Below, in pieces: positions 9,380 through 18,944 of a stretch of 64,000 nucleotides of DNA (position 1 is the stretch's first letter; each line of letters starts with the position of its first letter). The translations under genes and the position numbers were made by a program. Location: contig CAXBLT010000003.1 of assembly GCA_963976795.1 (NCBI GenBank), forward strand, positions 186,001-250,000, given 5' to 3'. The stretch is from UBA7359 sp963976795. GTDB lineage: Bacteria > Pseudomonadota > Gammaproteobacteria > Eutrophobiales > Eutrophobiaceae. The notes under the pieces were generated by a model. The model ran no database searches. It was not told the origin of the DNA and was given only the letters and a program-made list of their open reading frames with translations.

Positions 9380-9550
9380 ATGAGTGCAGGCGTATTAATA
9401 ATCTCACATAATAGAATCGGGGCTGCCTTGTTTGGTGCAGCTAAGTTTATGATTAAGGGCAGTCCGTTTAATGTCAAGCTGCTGCCCGCTAATCGTGATA
9501 GCGGAGGTATTGATGGCATCACTATTAACCAGGCAATTGCAAACGAATGA
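9380..9550 (+). pseudogene. Internally deleted PTS EIIA of the mannose family (56 codons)
   Basis: An open frame MSAGVLIISHNRIGAALFGA... of 56 codons starts one base after rapZ and overlaps ptsH by ATGA. The first 35 residues match the N terminus of EIIA-Man proteins, including the phosphoryl-accepting His10 in ISHNRIG. Such proteins are normally about 130 residues and in related genomes sit exactly here, between rapZ and ptsH. The last part (SGGIDGITINQAIANE) resembles the extreme C terminus (GGRxGI). I infer an in-frame loss of the central 70 or so residues that kept the start, the stop and the coupling to ptsH. A frameshift cannot explain it because only 168 bp separate the neighbours. Confidence 0.65.
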
Positions 9551-9816
9551 AACATAAAACAATTACCATAATAAACAAGTTAGGTTTACATGCTCGTGCA
9601 GCAGCTAAATTTGTCCAGGTCGCCTCTAGTTTTAATGCCGAGATTAATGTTAATTCTGGTCATAGAGAGATCAGCGGTAAAAGCATTATGGGCGTTATGA
9701 TGCTGGCAGCAGGTAAAGGGGCTGAAATCGACATCAAGACCATAGGTCCTGATGAAGATGAGGCCATGGCCGCACTAGAAGACTTGATAAACCAAAAGTT
9801 TGGCGAAGACGAATGA
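9547..9816 (+). CDS. ptsH: Phosphocarrier protein HPr
   Basis: 89 residues. The active-site His15 is in NKLGLHARAAAKFV and the regulatory Ser46 is in SGKSIMGVMMLAAG. HPr passes phosphate from enzyme I to EIIA proteins. Ser46 together with hprK in the same operon suggests the serine-phosphorylation switch is intact. It overlaps both neighbours by 4 bases (ATGA), so the three genes are probably translationally coupled. Confidence 0.96.
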   Translation: MKHKTITIINKLGLHARAAAKFVQVASSFNAEINVNSGHREISGKSIMGVMMLAAGKGAEIDIKTIGPDEDEAMAALEDLINQKFGEDE

Positions 9817-11561
9817 CGATATCTATTCAAGGGGTCAGTGTCTCGCGCGGGATTGCAATCGGGCAGATTCATATTGTTCAACATGATCAACTTGATGTAC
9901 GTAAGTACAATATTCGCAACTCACAACTTGAAGATGAATTATCACGGTTTAATAATGCGATAGCTGAGGCGCGTCAGCAATTACGCGCCATACGCGATCA
10001 TATTCCAGTTTCAACATCAGTAGATATCTCGGCATTCATTGATACCCATTTGCTAATGTTGGAAGACATTACCCTGACAGAAGAGCCCAAACGCATTATA
10101 AAAGAACGTTTATGTAATGCTGAATGGGCACTTAAATTACAACGTGATGCATTGGTCAATGTCTTTAATGAAATGGCCGATGCTTACCTCAGTACGCGGC
10201 GTGACGATGTCGATCATGTGGTAAATAGAATCCTGCGTGTCTTATTAAAGCAGAAGCCGTTATTACATGAAGTTCCTGACGACCATTTAAAAAACAGAAT
10301 TATTATGGCCGACGATCTAACTCCTGCCGACACGGTGTTGATGCAACATTATGGTATCGCTGCCTTTGCAACAGAGTTCGGTGGCCCAACATCACATACG
10401 GCAATCCTTGCGCGAAGCCTGGGTATCCCTGCCGTTGTCGGCTTACATAGTGCTCGTAGATTCGTTAGAAATGATGATCTGGTCATTATTGATGGTAGCA
10501 CCGGCATGTTGCTGGTAGACCCTGATAAGTCTACTAAAAGCTATTATGAAAAAAGACAGCGAGAAGTAAAACGTTACTATTCATCACTCGGAAAACTTAA
10601 AAATGCCTCGACAGAATCAATAGATGGTATACCGATTACACTTACAGCCAATATCGAGTTGCCGAAAGATTTTGAAACCGTAAGAGATGTTGGTGCAAAA
10701 GGTGTTGGTTTATACCGTACCGAATTTCTATATATGAATCGAGAGGCACCTCCAGATGAAGAAGAACATTTTGAAACATATTTAAACGTACTTAAAGCCT
10801 TGCGCGGCCTGCCTTTAACTATACGAACACTCGATCTGGGTGCAGACAAACAAGTCGATGGTGCGGGCAGTCAAATTGGTCAAGTCAGATCAAATCCGGC
10901 TCTAGGTTTACGGGCAATACGGTTGTGTCTAAAAGAACCCGAATTATTTCGTCCACAATTACGGGCAATATTAAGGGCTTCCGCTCATGGTCCGGTAAAA
11001 ATAATGATACCAATGCTGACTAATATACAGGAAATGCAGCAGGTCTTGCAGATGATTGAGGATATAAAGTCAGATCTCGATAACCAATCTATCGACTATG
11101 ACACTGACATAAAGGTAGGTGGCATGATTGAAGTGCCTGCAGCCGCTATATGTGCAGACATATTTGCTAAAAAACTTGATTTCCTTTCTATCGGCACGAA
11201 CGATTTAATCCAATATACTATGGCAATAGATCGGGTTAACGATGAAGTTAATTATTTATATGATCCACTACACCCTGCTGTATTAAGACTAATAGAAACG
11301 ACTATTAAGGCCGGGGAAAAAGCCAACATCCCCGTGTCAATGTGCGGTGAAATGGCTGGCGAAAAAGAACATACACAGTTACTACTAGGCTTGGGGCTTA
11401 GAGAGTTTAGTGTGCACACTGCATCACTACTAGAAATTAAAAAAATAATTAATAATACTAATATCGACAAACTAAGTAGTTTAGTTAAAGAAGTACGAAA
11501 CACCTCATGCGGAGCAGAGGTAAATTTATTACTCCAGCGTTTAAACACAGAACCGGTTTAA
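9813..11561 (+). CDS. ptsI: Phosphoenolpyruvate-protein phosphotransferase (enzyme I)
   Basis: 582 residues with the full EI order: N-terminal helical and phosphohistidine domains with His195 in GGPTSHTAILARSLGIP, then the PEP-binding TIM barrel (GLYRTEFLYM, IRTLDLGADKQ, MIEVPAAAI, FLSIGTNDLIQYTMAIDR) and the cysteine of SMCGEMAG. It has no GAF domain, so it is the sugar-type EI rather than PtsP. No EIIB or EIIC permease is nearby, so the system here probably works in regulation. Confidence 0.96.
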   Translation: MTISIQGVSVSRGIAIGQIHIVQHDQLDVRKYNIRNSQLEDELSRFNNAIAEARQQLRAIRDHIPVSTSVDISAFIDTHLLMLEDITLTEEPKRIIKERLCNAEWALKLQRDALVNVFNEMADAYLSTRRDDVDHVVNRILRVLLKQKPLLHEVPDDHLKNRIIMADDLTPADTVLMQHYGIAAFATEFGGPTSHTAILARSLGIPAVVGLHSARRFVRNDDLVIIDGSTGMLLVDPDKSTKSYYEKRQREVKRYYSSLGKLKNASTESIDGIPITLTANIELPKDFETVRDVGAKGVGLYRTEFLYMNREAPPDEEEHFETYLNVLKALRGLPLTIRTLDLGADKQVDGAGSQIGQVRSNPALGLRAIRLCLKEPELFRPQLRAILRASAHGPVKIMIPMLTNIQEMQQVLQMIEDIKSDLDNQSIDYDTDIKVGGMIEVPAAAICADIFAKKLDFLSIGTNDLIQYTMAIDRVNDEVNYLYDPLHPAVLRLIETTIKAGEKANIPVSMCGEMAGEKEHTQLLLGLGLREFSVHTASLLEIKKIINNTNIDKLSSLVKEVRNTSCGAEVNLLLQRLNTEPV

Positions 11562-11649
11562 ATATTTTTTCTTATCTTTAAAAGCAGTCTTTTTAGCATT
11601 GAACTGCAAGCACTGATAGACTCTTGTTCATAAACTTAAAGTAAAGCTT

Positions 11650-13005
11650 ATGGACGAAACTACTCAACAAGAACCAGAACAATCTGCTGTCGACTCACTA
11701 CATGAGGCGTTGGAACGGGACGATATTGAAATTGCGCGTGATATAGTCGCGACACTACACCCTTCCGAAACGGCAGATGTCATCGAAAGCATGCCAAGTC
11801 GCGATCGTGATAACGTTTGGCAGTTAATCGATCCTGAGCTAGAAGGCGACGTGCTTTCTCATATGCAGGATGCAGTACGCACCGAATTTCTTGAACAAAT
11901 GCATCCCGACAAACTGGCTGATGCAACCAAAAATCTTGATGCCGACGATGTTGCAGACATATTGCAAGACCTTCCCGAGGATATCGCAGATACCGTGCTA
12001 CGTTCAATGGATGAGCAAAATCTACAACGTCTGTCTTCTATTCTTACCTATCCGGAAGACACCGCGGGCGGCTTGATGAATGTTGATGTGGTTTCTGTAC
12101 GCGCTGACGTTTCATTGGATGCTGTTGCACGTTATCTACGTTTGCTAGGTAGCATACCGACAAAGACAGATAATCTAATGGTGGTTGATCGTGAAAATAA
12201 TTATTTAGGCGTCCTTCCATTAACAGAATTATTAGTCAGAGGTCCAGAAACAACTGTCGGCACCTGGATGGAAGAAGAGGCCTATCTTTCTGCAAACACA
12301 CCTAAATCAGAAGTAGCAAAACTGTTTGAACAACGCGACCTGATCTCTGCCGCTGTGATAGACGATGAAGGTCATTTGCTCGGACGTATTACCATTGATG
12401 ATGTCGTCGACGTTATTCAGGAAGCAGCTGAACAAGCTGTAAGAAACATGGCTGGTTTGGGTGAAGATGATATGTTCTCTCCCGTATTCGTCACGACTAA
12501 GCGTCGTGCAATATGGTTAGGTATAAACTTGCTCACTGCTTTTCTCGCATCCTGGGTCATCGGTCGTTTTGAAGACACCATTCATGAACTGGTCGCGCTC
12601 GCCGTTCTTATGCCTGTGGTCGCTGGAATGGGAGGTATTGCTGGCAGTCAAACGCTGACCATTGCTATACGTGGTATTGCACTTGGACAAATTGTTAGAA
12701 CCAATATCAAACCACTACTTATAAAAGAACTCACCGTCGGCACACTAAATGGGATACTTTGGTCATGCGTCGTCGCTACCATAGTCATTCTCTGGTTTGA
12801 TAATCTGTTTTTGGGCATCGTCATCGGTGTATCAATGATCATCAACCTCGTTATCGCTGCCCTTGCCGGCGCAACTATACCTTTGGTGCTAAAACGTTTT
12901 GGTATAGATCCGGCTATTGCTGGCGGCGTGATCTTAACAACGGTAACGGATGTTATCGGGTTTATGACATTCCTGGGACTAGCAACAGTTTTTCTTATTG
13001 CATAA
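11650..13005 (+). CDS. mgtE: Magnesium transporter MgtE
   Basis: 451 residues: a MgtE N domain (about 1-130), two CBS domains (about 137-255) and five C-terminal membrane helices starting near 287. The pore region MPVVAGMGGIAGSQTLTIAIRG is conserved. The cytosolic domains sense intracellular Mg2+ and gate the channel. It follows ptsI after 88 bp, the order seen in several gammaproteobacteria. It may be the last gene of the operon; no clear hairpin terminator is visible after it. Confidence 0.95.
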   Translation: MDETTQQEPEQSAVDSLHEALERDDIEIARDIVATLHPSETADVIESMPSRDRDNVWQLIDPELEGDVLSHMQDAVRTEFLEQMHPDKLADATKNLDADDVADILQDLPEDIADTVLRSMDEQNLQRLSSILTYPEDTAGGLMNVDVVSVRADVSLDAVARYLRLLGSIPTKTDNLMVVDRENNYLGVLPLTELLVRGPETTVGTWMEEEAYLSANTPKSEVAKLFEQRDLISAAVIDDEGHLLGRITIDDVVDVIQEAAEQAVRNMAGLGEDDMFSPVFVTTKRRAIWLGINLLTAFLASWVIGRFEDTIHELVALAVLMPVVAGMGGIAGSQTLTIAIRGIALGQIVRTNIKPLLIKELTVGTLNGILWSCVVATIVILWFDNLFLGIVIGVSMIINLVIAALAGATIPLVLKRFGIDPAIAGGVILTTVTDVIGFMTFLGLATVFLIA

Positions 13006-13168
13006 ACAACAGGCTTTGATTTTGTGTTAATTTTTAAGTTATTGCTTTTCTTTAGATTGGTTTCCCTTGTCCTTTCATGACTATGTTCAACATGAGGTTA
13101 AGATTCGAAGGTCGTAAAGCTGGTATTAAATATAATTAACTATAAGAAAAATAATAATAGGACGGTAT

Positions 13169-14473
13169 ATGAAAGCTCAATTATTTCTAATTAAAATAGT
13201 AATCTTCTCCCTTGTTTGTAGTTTCGTTAGCGCAGACAGTCATAGCAAACGTGGTTTAAATGAGCTAACTGATACATTCAAATTCGACGGAAAAAGGGTT
13301 AATAAACTCCTTATTAAGTCCTTGTTGGAATCAGGCGAGGAACTTCAAACGTGGCACTCCTGTTTAAAAGACACTAGCATTGAAAAAAAATCAGCAATTG
13401 GGGTAGCCTTGGGTCGTCTATATTATTCTGCAAATAGTTTGAAAAACTGCCTGACTATCGTGACCAAAAAAAATAATAAAACTTATGTCAGATCGGTGCT
13501 TGGGATTGATTGCAAGACAGGAAACAGACCAAACACATTGCCCGCATGTTACTCTGGTTATCAGATAATCAGTCAGTCTGTGGCAGATGTTGAATTAAGT
13601 TTGACTAATACCAATCAATACATGAAAAGCGAAATAGTTTTTTATGGGGTGGCATTAGGACATGCGATTCAACCCAAAAGTGCTGTGGCAAAATCTGCTA
13701 ATACTCGAAAGTTAATAAATAAAGCGGACTCAAGTTTTTTAGTGCCGATTCTTACAAAGATTCAGGTAGTTCAAGGACCAGGAAGTTATCATGAAATAAC
13801 ACATACCATTAAGGATGGAACAGGGACTATCGTTCACAACGAAACATATACTTTGCAATATTCAACTGGTCGAGAAAGCTGCGACTCTATGAGTGAGAGG
13901 CTTTCGCACAATTGGTATATGCAGGAAAAGGAAAAGATAGGTTTGTATTTTGATAGTGTTTCAGTCGGAGGGAGCATTGAAGGAACAGTCTCCGGAGAAG
14001 GAGAAGTGGGTGGTGTAGCTGGGCCAATCGCAATAGTCGGTGTGGGGCTTGAGCTGACGGGAGGAATAACGACTGAATTTACCATTGACTACAGGGAAAG
14101 AGTTATGGGAAGTCTTAAAGACTTGACCACAAAACTTCGTAATGATGTTCGTATGATATGTGAAATTTCTGATTTAGATGAGCCGCCAATAGATGAACCG
14201 CCAGCTGGACCAACGAGACCAAAGGAACCCAAGCCACCAGCAGAAGACCCACCAGGTGCGTTTGATTGTGACGATATGCAAGCAACCCTGGATTGTGTAA
14301 ACAGTAGCGTGGAATATGAAAGGAAAACAAATGAAGGCACAGAGTTTATAACAAGAACTTGTAATGCATATAATCTGCCTAAAACTTCATCGGGTAATTT
14401 TTCTCTTTGTGCTTGTCAGTGCTTTGAAACTAAAAAAACAGGCACGGGTAGAGTTGTTGATTTAGAACGATGA
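13169..14473 (+). CDS. Secreted protein of unknown function with Pro-rich linker and Cys-rich tail
   Basis: 434 residues; I do not recognise the family. Signal peptide at 1-22 (LFLIKIVIFSLVCSFVSA). Residues 23-260 are a mixed region with scattered cysteines (Cys65, 94, 115, 127, 238). Residues 265-300 are Gly/Val-rich and amphipathic (VSGEGEVGGVAGPIAIVGVG), as in a beta-hairpin or membrane-inserting strand. A Pro/Glu/Lys linker covers 337-363. The C-terminal 70 residues carry six cysteines (367, 376, 398, 414, 416, 418), suggesting a disulfide-bonded module. It stands alone between mgtE and a decayed gene. A pore-forming or surface-binding role is possible but speculative. Confidence 0.7.
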   Translation: MKAQLFLIKIVIFSLVCSFVSADSHSKRGLNELTDTFKFDGKRVNKLLIKSLLESGEELQTWHSCLKDTSIEKKSAIGVALGRLYYSANSLKNCLTIVTKKNNKTYVRSVLGIDCKTGNRPNTLPACYSGYQIISQSVADVELSLTNTNQYMKSEIVFYGVALGHAIQPKSAVAKSANTRKLINKADSSFLVPILTKIQVVQGPGSYHEITHTIKDGTGTIVHNETYTLQYSTGRESCDSMSERLSHNWYMQEKEKIGLYFDSVSVGGSIEGTVSGEGEVGGVAGPIAIVGVGLELTGGITTEFTIDYRERVMGSLKDLTTKLRNDVRMICEISDLDEPPIDEPPAGPTRPKEPKPPAEDPPGAFDCDDMQATLDCVNSSVEYERKTNEGTEFITRTCNAYNLPKTSSGNFSLCACQCFETKKTGTGRVVDLER

Positions 14474-14538
14474 TAGAGCCTAAGTGGAGATAGGTTTAAA
14501 TATGCATGTCTGGCCGGTTTAAAAAGTATCGTTTGTAG

Positions 14539-14960
14539 ATGAATAACACATTACAAGAAGTGCTCCGTTCTGAAATTTCGTTAACGAAAGAGATTGGTAT
14601 TACGGTTAGTGAATATACGGGGGACTCTTTAACACTACAGGCGCCGCTTGAGAATAACCTGAATCATAAATGCACGGCGTTTGGTGGTAGCATTTATTCC
14701 GTCTCTGTTTTATCAGGCTGGGGTTTGCTTTATTTGCTTTTGAAGGAACATGGTTTAGCTGGTCATATTGTTATTCAAGAAAGGAACACTCAGTTTCTTA
14801 AACCTGTTGAGGCTGATCTATCTGCCACATGTTCATTTGAATCTATGGAACAAAAGGATAAATTTATAAGGGTGTAGCCAGGATTCAATTAGAGTCGCGG
14901 ATTACATTTGATAATGACGATCATGTTATTTTTAATGGTGCTTATGTTGTGCACACATGA
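14539..14960 (+). pseudogene. Frameshifted YiiD C-terminal-type thioesterase
   Basis: The frame from ATG 14539 reads as a hotdog thioesterase of the YiiD_C family (HKCTAFGGSIYSVSVLSGWGLLYLLLKEHG, VIQERNTQFLKPVEADLSATC) but stops at 14877 after KFIRV. The missing C terminus continues in another frame from about 14871: GVARIQLESRITFDNDDH followed by VIFNGAYVVHT and TGA at 14958-14960. Family members carry roughly five more residues between the two parts, so a small deletion not divisible by three, rather than a single-base error, fits best. Without the last strands the product is unlikely to fold. Confidence 0.75.
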
Positions 14961-15084
14961 ATCGTGATTAAAGAGCGTTGATAGTTTAGTAAGCCAATGC
15001 GTTGTTCGTTGATTAAAAATAGTGACGCTAGTCGGTTTTGCTTATGGAAAGATGCAACGACAATAAAGCTCAACTAGGCCTAGT

Positions 15085-15555
15085 TTACTCTCGATGGTAG
15101 GGGTGATTCTGAGTGATAGTCCAGGCGCGATATAATTGTTCGGCTAGCATTACCCTTACTAAGCCATGCGGCAAGGTCATTTTAGACAGTGACCACATTT
15201 GGTTTGATTTTTCTTTTAGTTCATCACTTAAACCATCAGCACCACCGATGATGATGCTGACGTGTTGTTGTTCATCATTCCATGTTTGTAATTGATCAGC
15301 GAGCTGTTGGCTGCTGATAGACTTTCCTTTCTCATCTAAACAAATAATGATGCTATCAGGTGATAGTGTTGTTTCTATTTTTTTCTGTTCTTGTTGCTTA
15401 AAGTTTTCAGCGATATTATTTTTACCGCGGATCGCAGGTGTGATCTCAATTATCTTAAACTGGATATTTTTCGGCAGGCGTTTTGAATATTCTTTAACTG
15501 CGGTTTCAATCCACGCGGGCATACGTTTGCCCACTGCAATTAAATCTATCCGCAT
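15085..15555 (-). CDS. rlmH: 23S rRNA (pseudouridine1915-N3)-methyltransferase RlmH
   Basis: 156 residues of the SPOUT family, with the knotted SAM-binding site IIIGGADGLSDELK and the C-terminal LPHGLVRVMLAEQLYRAWTI with NHPYHRE at the end. It methylates pseudouridine 1915 in helix 69 of 23S rRNA on 70S ribosomes. The start overlaps the rsfS stop (TAATG). It is the last gene of the minus-strand run and is converging on the frameshifted thioesterase. Confidence 0.97.
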   Translation of the reverse strand: MRIDLIAVGKRMPAWIETAVKEYSKRLPKNIQFKIIEITPAIRGKNNIAENFKQQEQKKIETTLSPDSIIICLDEKGKSISSQQLADQLQTWNDEQQHVSIIIGGADGLSDELKEKSNQMWSLSKMTLPHGLVRVMLAEQLYRAWTITQNHPYHRE

Positions 15556-15911
15556 TATTGCTTGTTTTCAGCTTGCTCGGCTTCTATGGTTTCTGCACTC
15601 CAGAGTTTTTCAAGCTGATAGTATTCGCGAGTGTCGGGATGCATGATGTGGACGATGATATCGCCTAGATCGACCAACACCCAATCGCCTGCCTTCTTTC
15701 CTTCTGTCCCTAAGGGTTGTAAGCCATTTTCTTTTGCGGTTTCGACGACTTTTTCAGCCATTGAATTGACTTGTCGGCTTGAGCGTCCGCTGGCAATGAT
15801 CATGTAATCGGAAATACTGGTTAGTTTACTCACTTCGAAGACAATGACATCAAGTGCGTTGGCGTCATCTAATGTCTCAAGGATTACGTCTATTATTTTT
15901 TTAATATTCAT
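15555..15911 (-). CDS. rsfS: Ribosomal silencing factor RsfS
   Basis: 118 residues of the Iojap/RsfS family: DALDVIVFEVSKLTSISDYMIIASG and the conserved GDIIVHIMHPDTREYYQLEKLW. It binds L14 on the 50S subunit and blocks subunit joining in starvation. Overlaps nadD by ATGA and rlmH by one base. Confidence 0.96.
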   Translation of the reverse strand: MNIKKIIDVILETLDDANALDVIVFEVSKLTSISDYMIIASGRSSRQVNSMAEKVVETAKENGLQPLGTEGKKAGDWVLVDLGDIIVHIMHPDTREYYQLEKLWSAETIEAEQAENKQ

Positions 15912-16552
15912 GCAGTTTCCTGATAGAGGTGATTTTCTTTAATATAAGTTAGTGTTGGTGGTTGTAAAAACTCATCGATCGTTTCGTGTTTAAGGTGCTT
16001 CTGCCGGATCATGCTTGATGATATGTCGAGCATGGGTATATCTATAAAGTAGATATATCCGGATGTTTTTTCATTGAGTGATATAGCTTGGCTGGTTTGA
16101 TGATGTTTAATCCACTGCTCTAGTTTTGGTGAAACAGCGTCATTTAATTCGCCCGGACGGTTTGCGACGATGATATGCGCATAGGTGAGTAGTTCATCCC
16201 AGTGCTTCCAGTTATCAATCTTGTTGAAGGCATCTCTGCCGAGTATTAAACATAAGCCGTCATTATTAAATTCTTGCCGTAGTGACTTAAGGGTATTGAT
16301 TGAATATGAAATTTCATCGCTGTCGAGTTCACGTAAATCAATGCAAAGATTTTCTTCATGGTTAATGGCCAATTCTATCATTTTGCGTCTGTGATTAGCG
16401 GAGGCAACGGGTTTTGAGCGATGAGGCGGGATGTTGACGGGTATTAATCTCACGTGATCGAGATTGAGTTGCTGTTTAGCCTCAAGCGCGAGGCGTATGT
16501 GCCCATGATGGATCGGATCAAATGTGCCACCTAGAATACCGACTAATGGCAT
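15908..16552 (-). CDS. nadD: Nicotinate-nucleotide adenylyltransferase
   Basis: 214 residues. The nucleotidyltransferase motif GGTFDPIHHGH is at the N terminus and the C-terminal ISSSMIR motif binds ATP. It converts nicotinate mononucleotide to deamido-NAD. It forms the conserved nadD-rsfS-rlmH trio; proA lies upstream after 66 bp. Confidence 0.96.
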   Translation of the reverse strand: MPLVGILGGTFDPIHHGHIRLALEAKQQLNLDHVRLIPVNIPPHRSKPVASANHRRKMIELAINHEENLCIDLRELDSDEISYSINTLKSLRQEFNNDGLCLILGRDAFNKIDNWKHWDELLTYAHIIVANRPGELNDAVSPKLEQWIKHHQTSQAISLNEKTSGYIYFIDIPMLDISSSMIRQKHLKHETIDEFLQPPTLTYIKENHLYQETA

Positions 16553-16618
16553 TTTATTAGAAATACAAACATTAGATTAAGTATGGTAAGAAATAACGGA
16601 ATAATCAAACTGCAATAT

Positions 16619-17875
16619 TCAGGTTCGAATATGACCATCTCCAAGGACAATATATTTTTTCGATGTGAGGCCTTCCAGGCCTACCGGACCGCGTGCGTGG
16701 AACTTGTCCGTGCTGATTCCTATTTCAGCCCCAAGACCGTATTCAAAACCATCAGCAAAACGAGTCGATGCATTGACCATAACCGAACTTGAGTCGACTT
16801 CTCTTAAAAAGCGGCGCGCCGTTGTTATATTTTCAGTCACAATAGCATCCGTGTGTTGCGAACCATATTTAGCGATATGTTGCATAGCCTCGTTTACATC
16901 ATCCACGATCTTTAATGACATAATTGGCGCAAGATATTCTGTGCCATAATCTTCCTCAGTGGCAAGCTTAATATTGCCGAGTAGTTTTACACTTTCTTCA
17001 CAACCTCGGATCTCAACACCGGCTTCTTTATATAGGGGCGCTAATTTCGTCAGTATTTCAGACGCAACTGAACGCGCGACCAATAAACACTCCATCGTGT
17101 TACACGTGCCGTAGCGTTGTGTCTTTGCATTCAAGGCAATGTTCACAGCCTTTTCAGCATCGGCGTTGTTGTCAATATAAACATGGCAGATACCGTCAAG
17201 GTGTTTTATTACAGGCATACGTGCTTCAGCGCTAACGCGTTCAATCAGGCTCTTGCCGCCACGAGGGACGATAACGTCAACGTATTCTGACATGCTGAGC
17301 AATTCACCGACGGCTGCACGATCTGTTGTTGAAATAACCTGAATGGCCTCTTGTGGTAAATCGGCCGCAACTAGCCCCATATGAATACATTTAGCGATAG
17401 CCTGATTGGAATTAAGCGCTTCTGAGCCGCCACGCAAGATTGTTGCGTTACCTGACTTTAGACAAAGACCCGCAGCGTCAGCAGTGACATTAGGACGCGA
17501 TTCATAAATAATGCCAACGACACCCAAAGGGACACGCATATTGCCTACTTGAATGCCTGTCGGTCGCATCGCGAGATCTGTGATCGTGCCGATAGGATCA
17601 GTAAGCGATGCGATTTGATTTAAGCCTTCAGACATGTCATCAATTCGTGCCTCTGTTAGTTCCAGGCGATCGACTAATGCGGCTTCAAGGTTTTTTTCTT
17701 TTGCGAGTTTTAGATCTTCTGCATTGGCCTTGGTCAGAACAGCACGATGTTTTTGTATGTTTTCGGCAATCGCGATTAATGCATTATTTTTTTGCGCAGT
17801 TGTTGCGCGAGCCATTAATCCGGCCGATGCTCTGGCGAGTTGACCTAGGCCCGACATATATTGTTTTATATCCAT
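16619..17875 (-). CDS. proA: Glutamate-5-semialdehyde dehydrogenase (gamma-glutamyl phosphate reductase)
   Basis: 418 residues of the aldehyde dehydrogenase superfamily. VNVPLGVVGIIYESRPNVT-type cofactor region is seen as RVPLGVVGIIYESRPNVTAD; the catalytic cysteine lies in TQRYGTCNTMECLL and the C terminus has ARGPVGLEGLTSKKYIV. It makes glutamate semialdehyde for proline synthesis. The partner proB is not in the window. It sits between holA and nadD on the same strand. Confidence 0.96.
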   Translation of the reverse strand: MDIKQYMSGLGQLARASAGLMARATTAQKNNALIAIAENIQKHRAVLTKANAEDLKLAKEKNLEAALVDRLELTEARIDDMSEGLNQIASLTDPIGTITDLAMRPTGIQVGNMRVPLGVVGIIYESRPNVTADAAGLCLKSGNATILRGGSEALNSNQAIAKCIHMGLVAADLPQEAIQVISTTDRAAVGELLSMSEYVDVIVPRGGKSLIERVSAEARMPVIKHLDGICHVYIDNNADAEKAVNIALNAKTQRYGTCNTMECLLVARSVASEILTKLAPLYKEAGVEIRGCEESVKLLGNIKLATEEDYGTEYLAPIMSLKIVDDVNEAMQHIAKYGSQHTDAIVTENITTARRFLREVDSSSVMVNASTRFADGFEYGLGAEIGISTDKFHARGPVGLEGLTSKKYIVLGDGHIRT

Positions 17876-17901
17876 CTCTATACTTTCTTTATTTGCGTTA
17901 G

Positions 17902-18933
17902 TTATGCTTGTTGAAATTTAGTCGTGTTAATACCGGCTATTGCTAATAATAATGTATTAAATTGATCCCATGCTTGTAGTTTCTGACTACTTTTTAAGTT
18001 CTTATCAATTGCTGCACAATAGTTTAATAGTTGATCCAGTGATTTGCTTGAGTGACGTTTTAAAACTGCATTCATTGGCCGTTTCTTCTGATCCCATATC
18101 CGGTAAGAATTGAATAGTTTCTCAAGACTGGCTCCAGCCTCATGTTGATGGGCAATAGTACATAGTCGCCTAAATTCCCACATCAAGGCACCAAATAGTG
18201 CCATCGGCTCAGTGCCTTCATTTTTTAAACCATTCAACATTATTAAAGTACGGTCTGAATTACCCAGAAATGCACTTTCGATCATCTCGAAAACATCAAA
18301 CCGGGAACTGTCAGCAACTGCGTTTATAACATCTTCGATATCGATTGTGTCTTTATCGATGAGAAGCGCTAGTTTTTCAATTTCTTGTCGTGCGGCAAGC
18401 AGGTTGCCTTCAACTCGTTGCGCGATCAATCTTGCTGCATCGAGTGTAATACGTTTTTGTTTGCTCTGGGTGCGCGACTGTATCCAGCCGGGTAACTGTG
18501 CTGGATTAATAGGCCAGACCTGGATTATAGCGCCCGCTTTTTCAAGGGCTTTAAACCACTTGGTGTTCTGAACGCTCTTGTCCATTTTTTCAGAGCTGAT
18601 AATGAGCAGGTTGTCTTCATTGAGCTGCTCAGCGTACTCTAATAAGACCCGTCCACCTTCTTTGCCGGGCTTGGGTGATACCATACGTAACTCAATAATT
18701 CGACGATTGGAAAACAGTGATAAATTTCCGGTTGCCTGATTGATAGAATCCCAATCAAAGGACTTATCGACATTAAACACCAGGCGTTCATCATAACCTT
18801 GAGTACGCGCTGTTTTTCGTATTTGGTCGATGCACTCAAGTTTTTGTAGCGGCTCATCGCCGCTGACAAAATAGATCGGTGCCAATGCGGAACCTTGCAA
18901 GTGCATCTCGAGTTGTTCGGGGCGCAATCGCAT
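17902..18933 (-). CDS. holA: DNA polymerase III delta subunit
   Basis: 343 residues. N-terminal MRLRPEQLEMHLQGSALAPIYFVSGDEPL is the DNA pol III delta signature, followed by an AAA-like fold lacking a functional P-loop and a C-terminal collar domain. Delta opens the beta sliding clamp in the clamp loader. It lies 11 bp downstream of lptE, the same holA-lptE-leuS arrangement as in E. coli. Confidence 0.95.
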   Translation of the reverse strand: MRLRPEQLEMHLQGSALAPIYFVSGDEPLQKLECIDQIRKTARTQGYDERLVFNVDKSFDWDSINQATGNLSLFSNRRIIELRMVSPKPGKEGGRVLLEYAEQLNEDNLLIISSEKMDKSVQNTKWFKALEKAGAIIQVWPINPAQLPGWIQSRTQSKQKRITLDAARLIAQRVEGNLLAARQEIEKLALLIDKDTIDIEDVINAVADSSRFDVFEMIESAFLGNSDRTLIMLNGLKNEGTEPMALFGALMWEFRRLCTIAHQHEAGASLEKLFNSYRIWDQKKRPMNAVLKRHSSKSLDQLLNYCAAIDKNLKSSQKLQAWDQFNTLLLAIAGINTTKFQQA

Positions 18934-18944
18934 TTTATTCGAGA

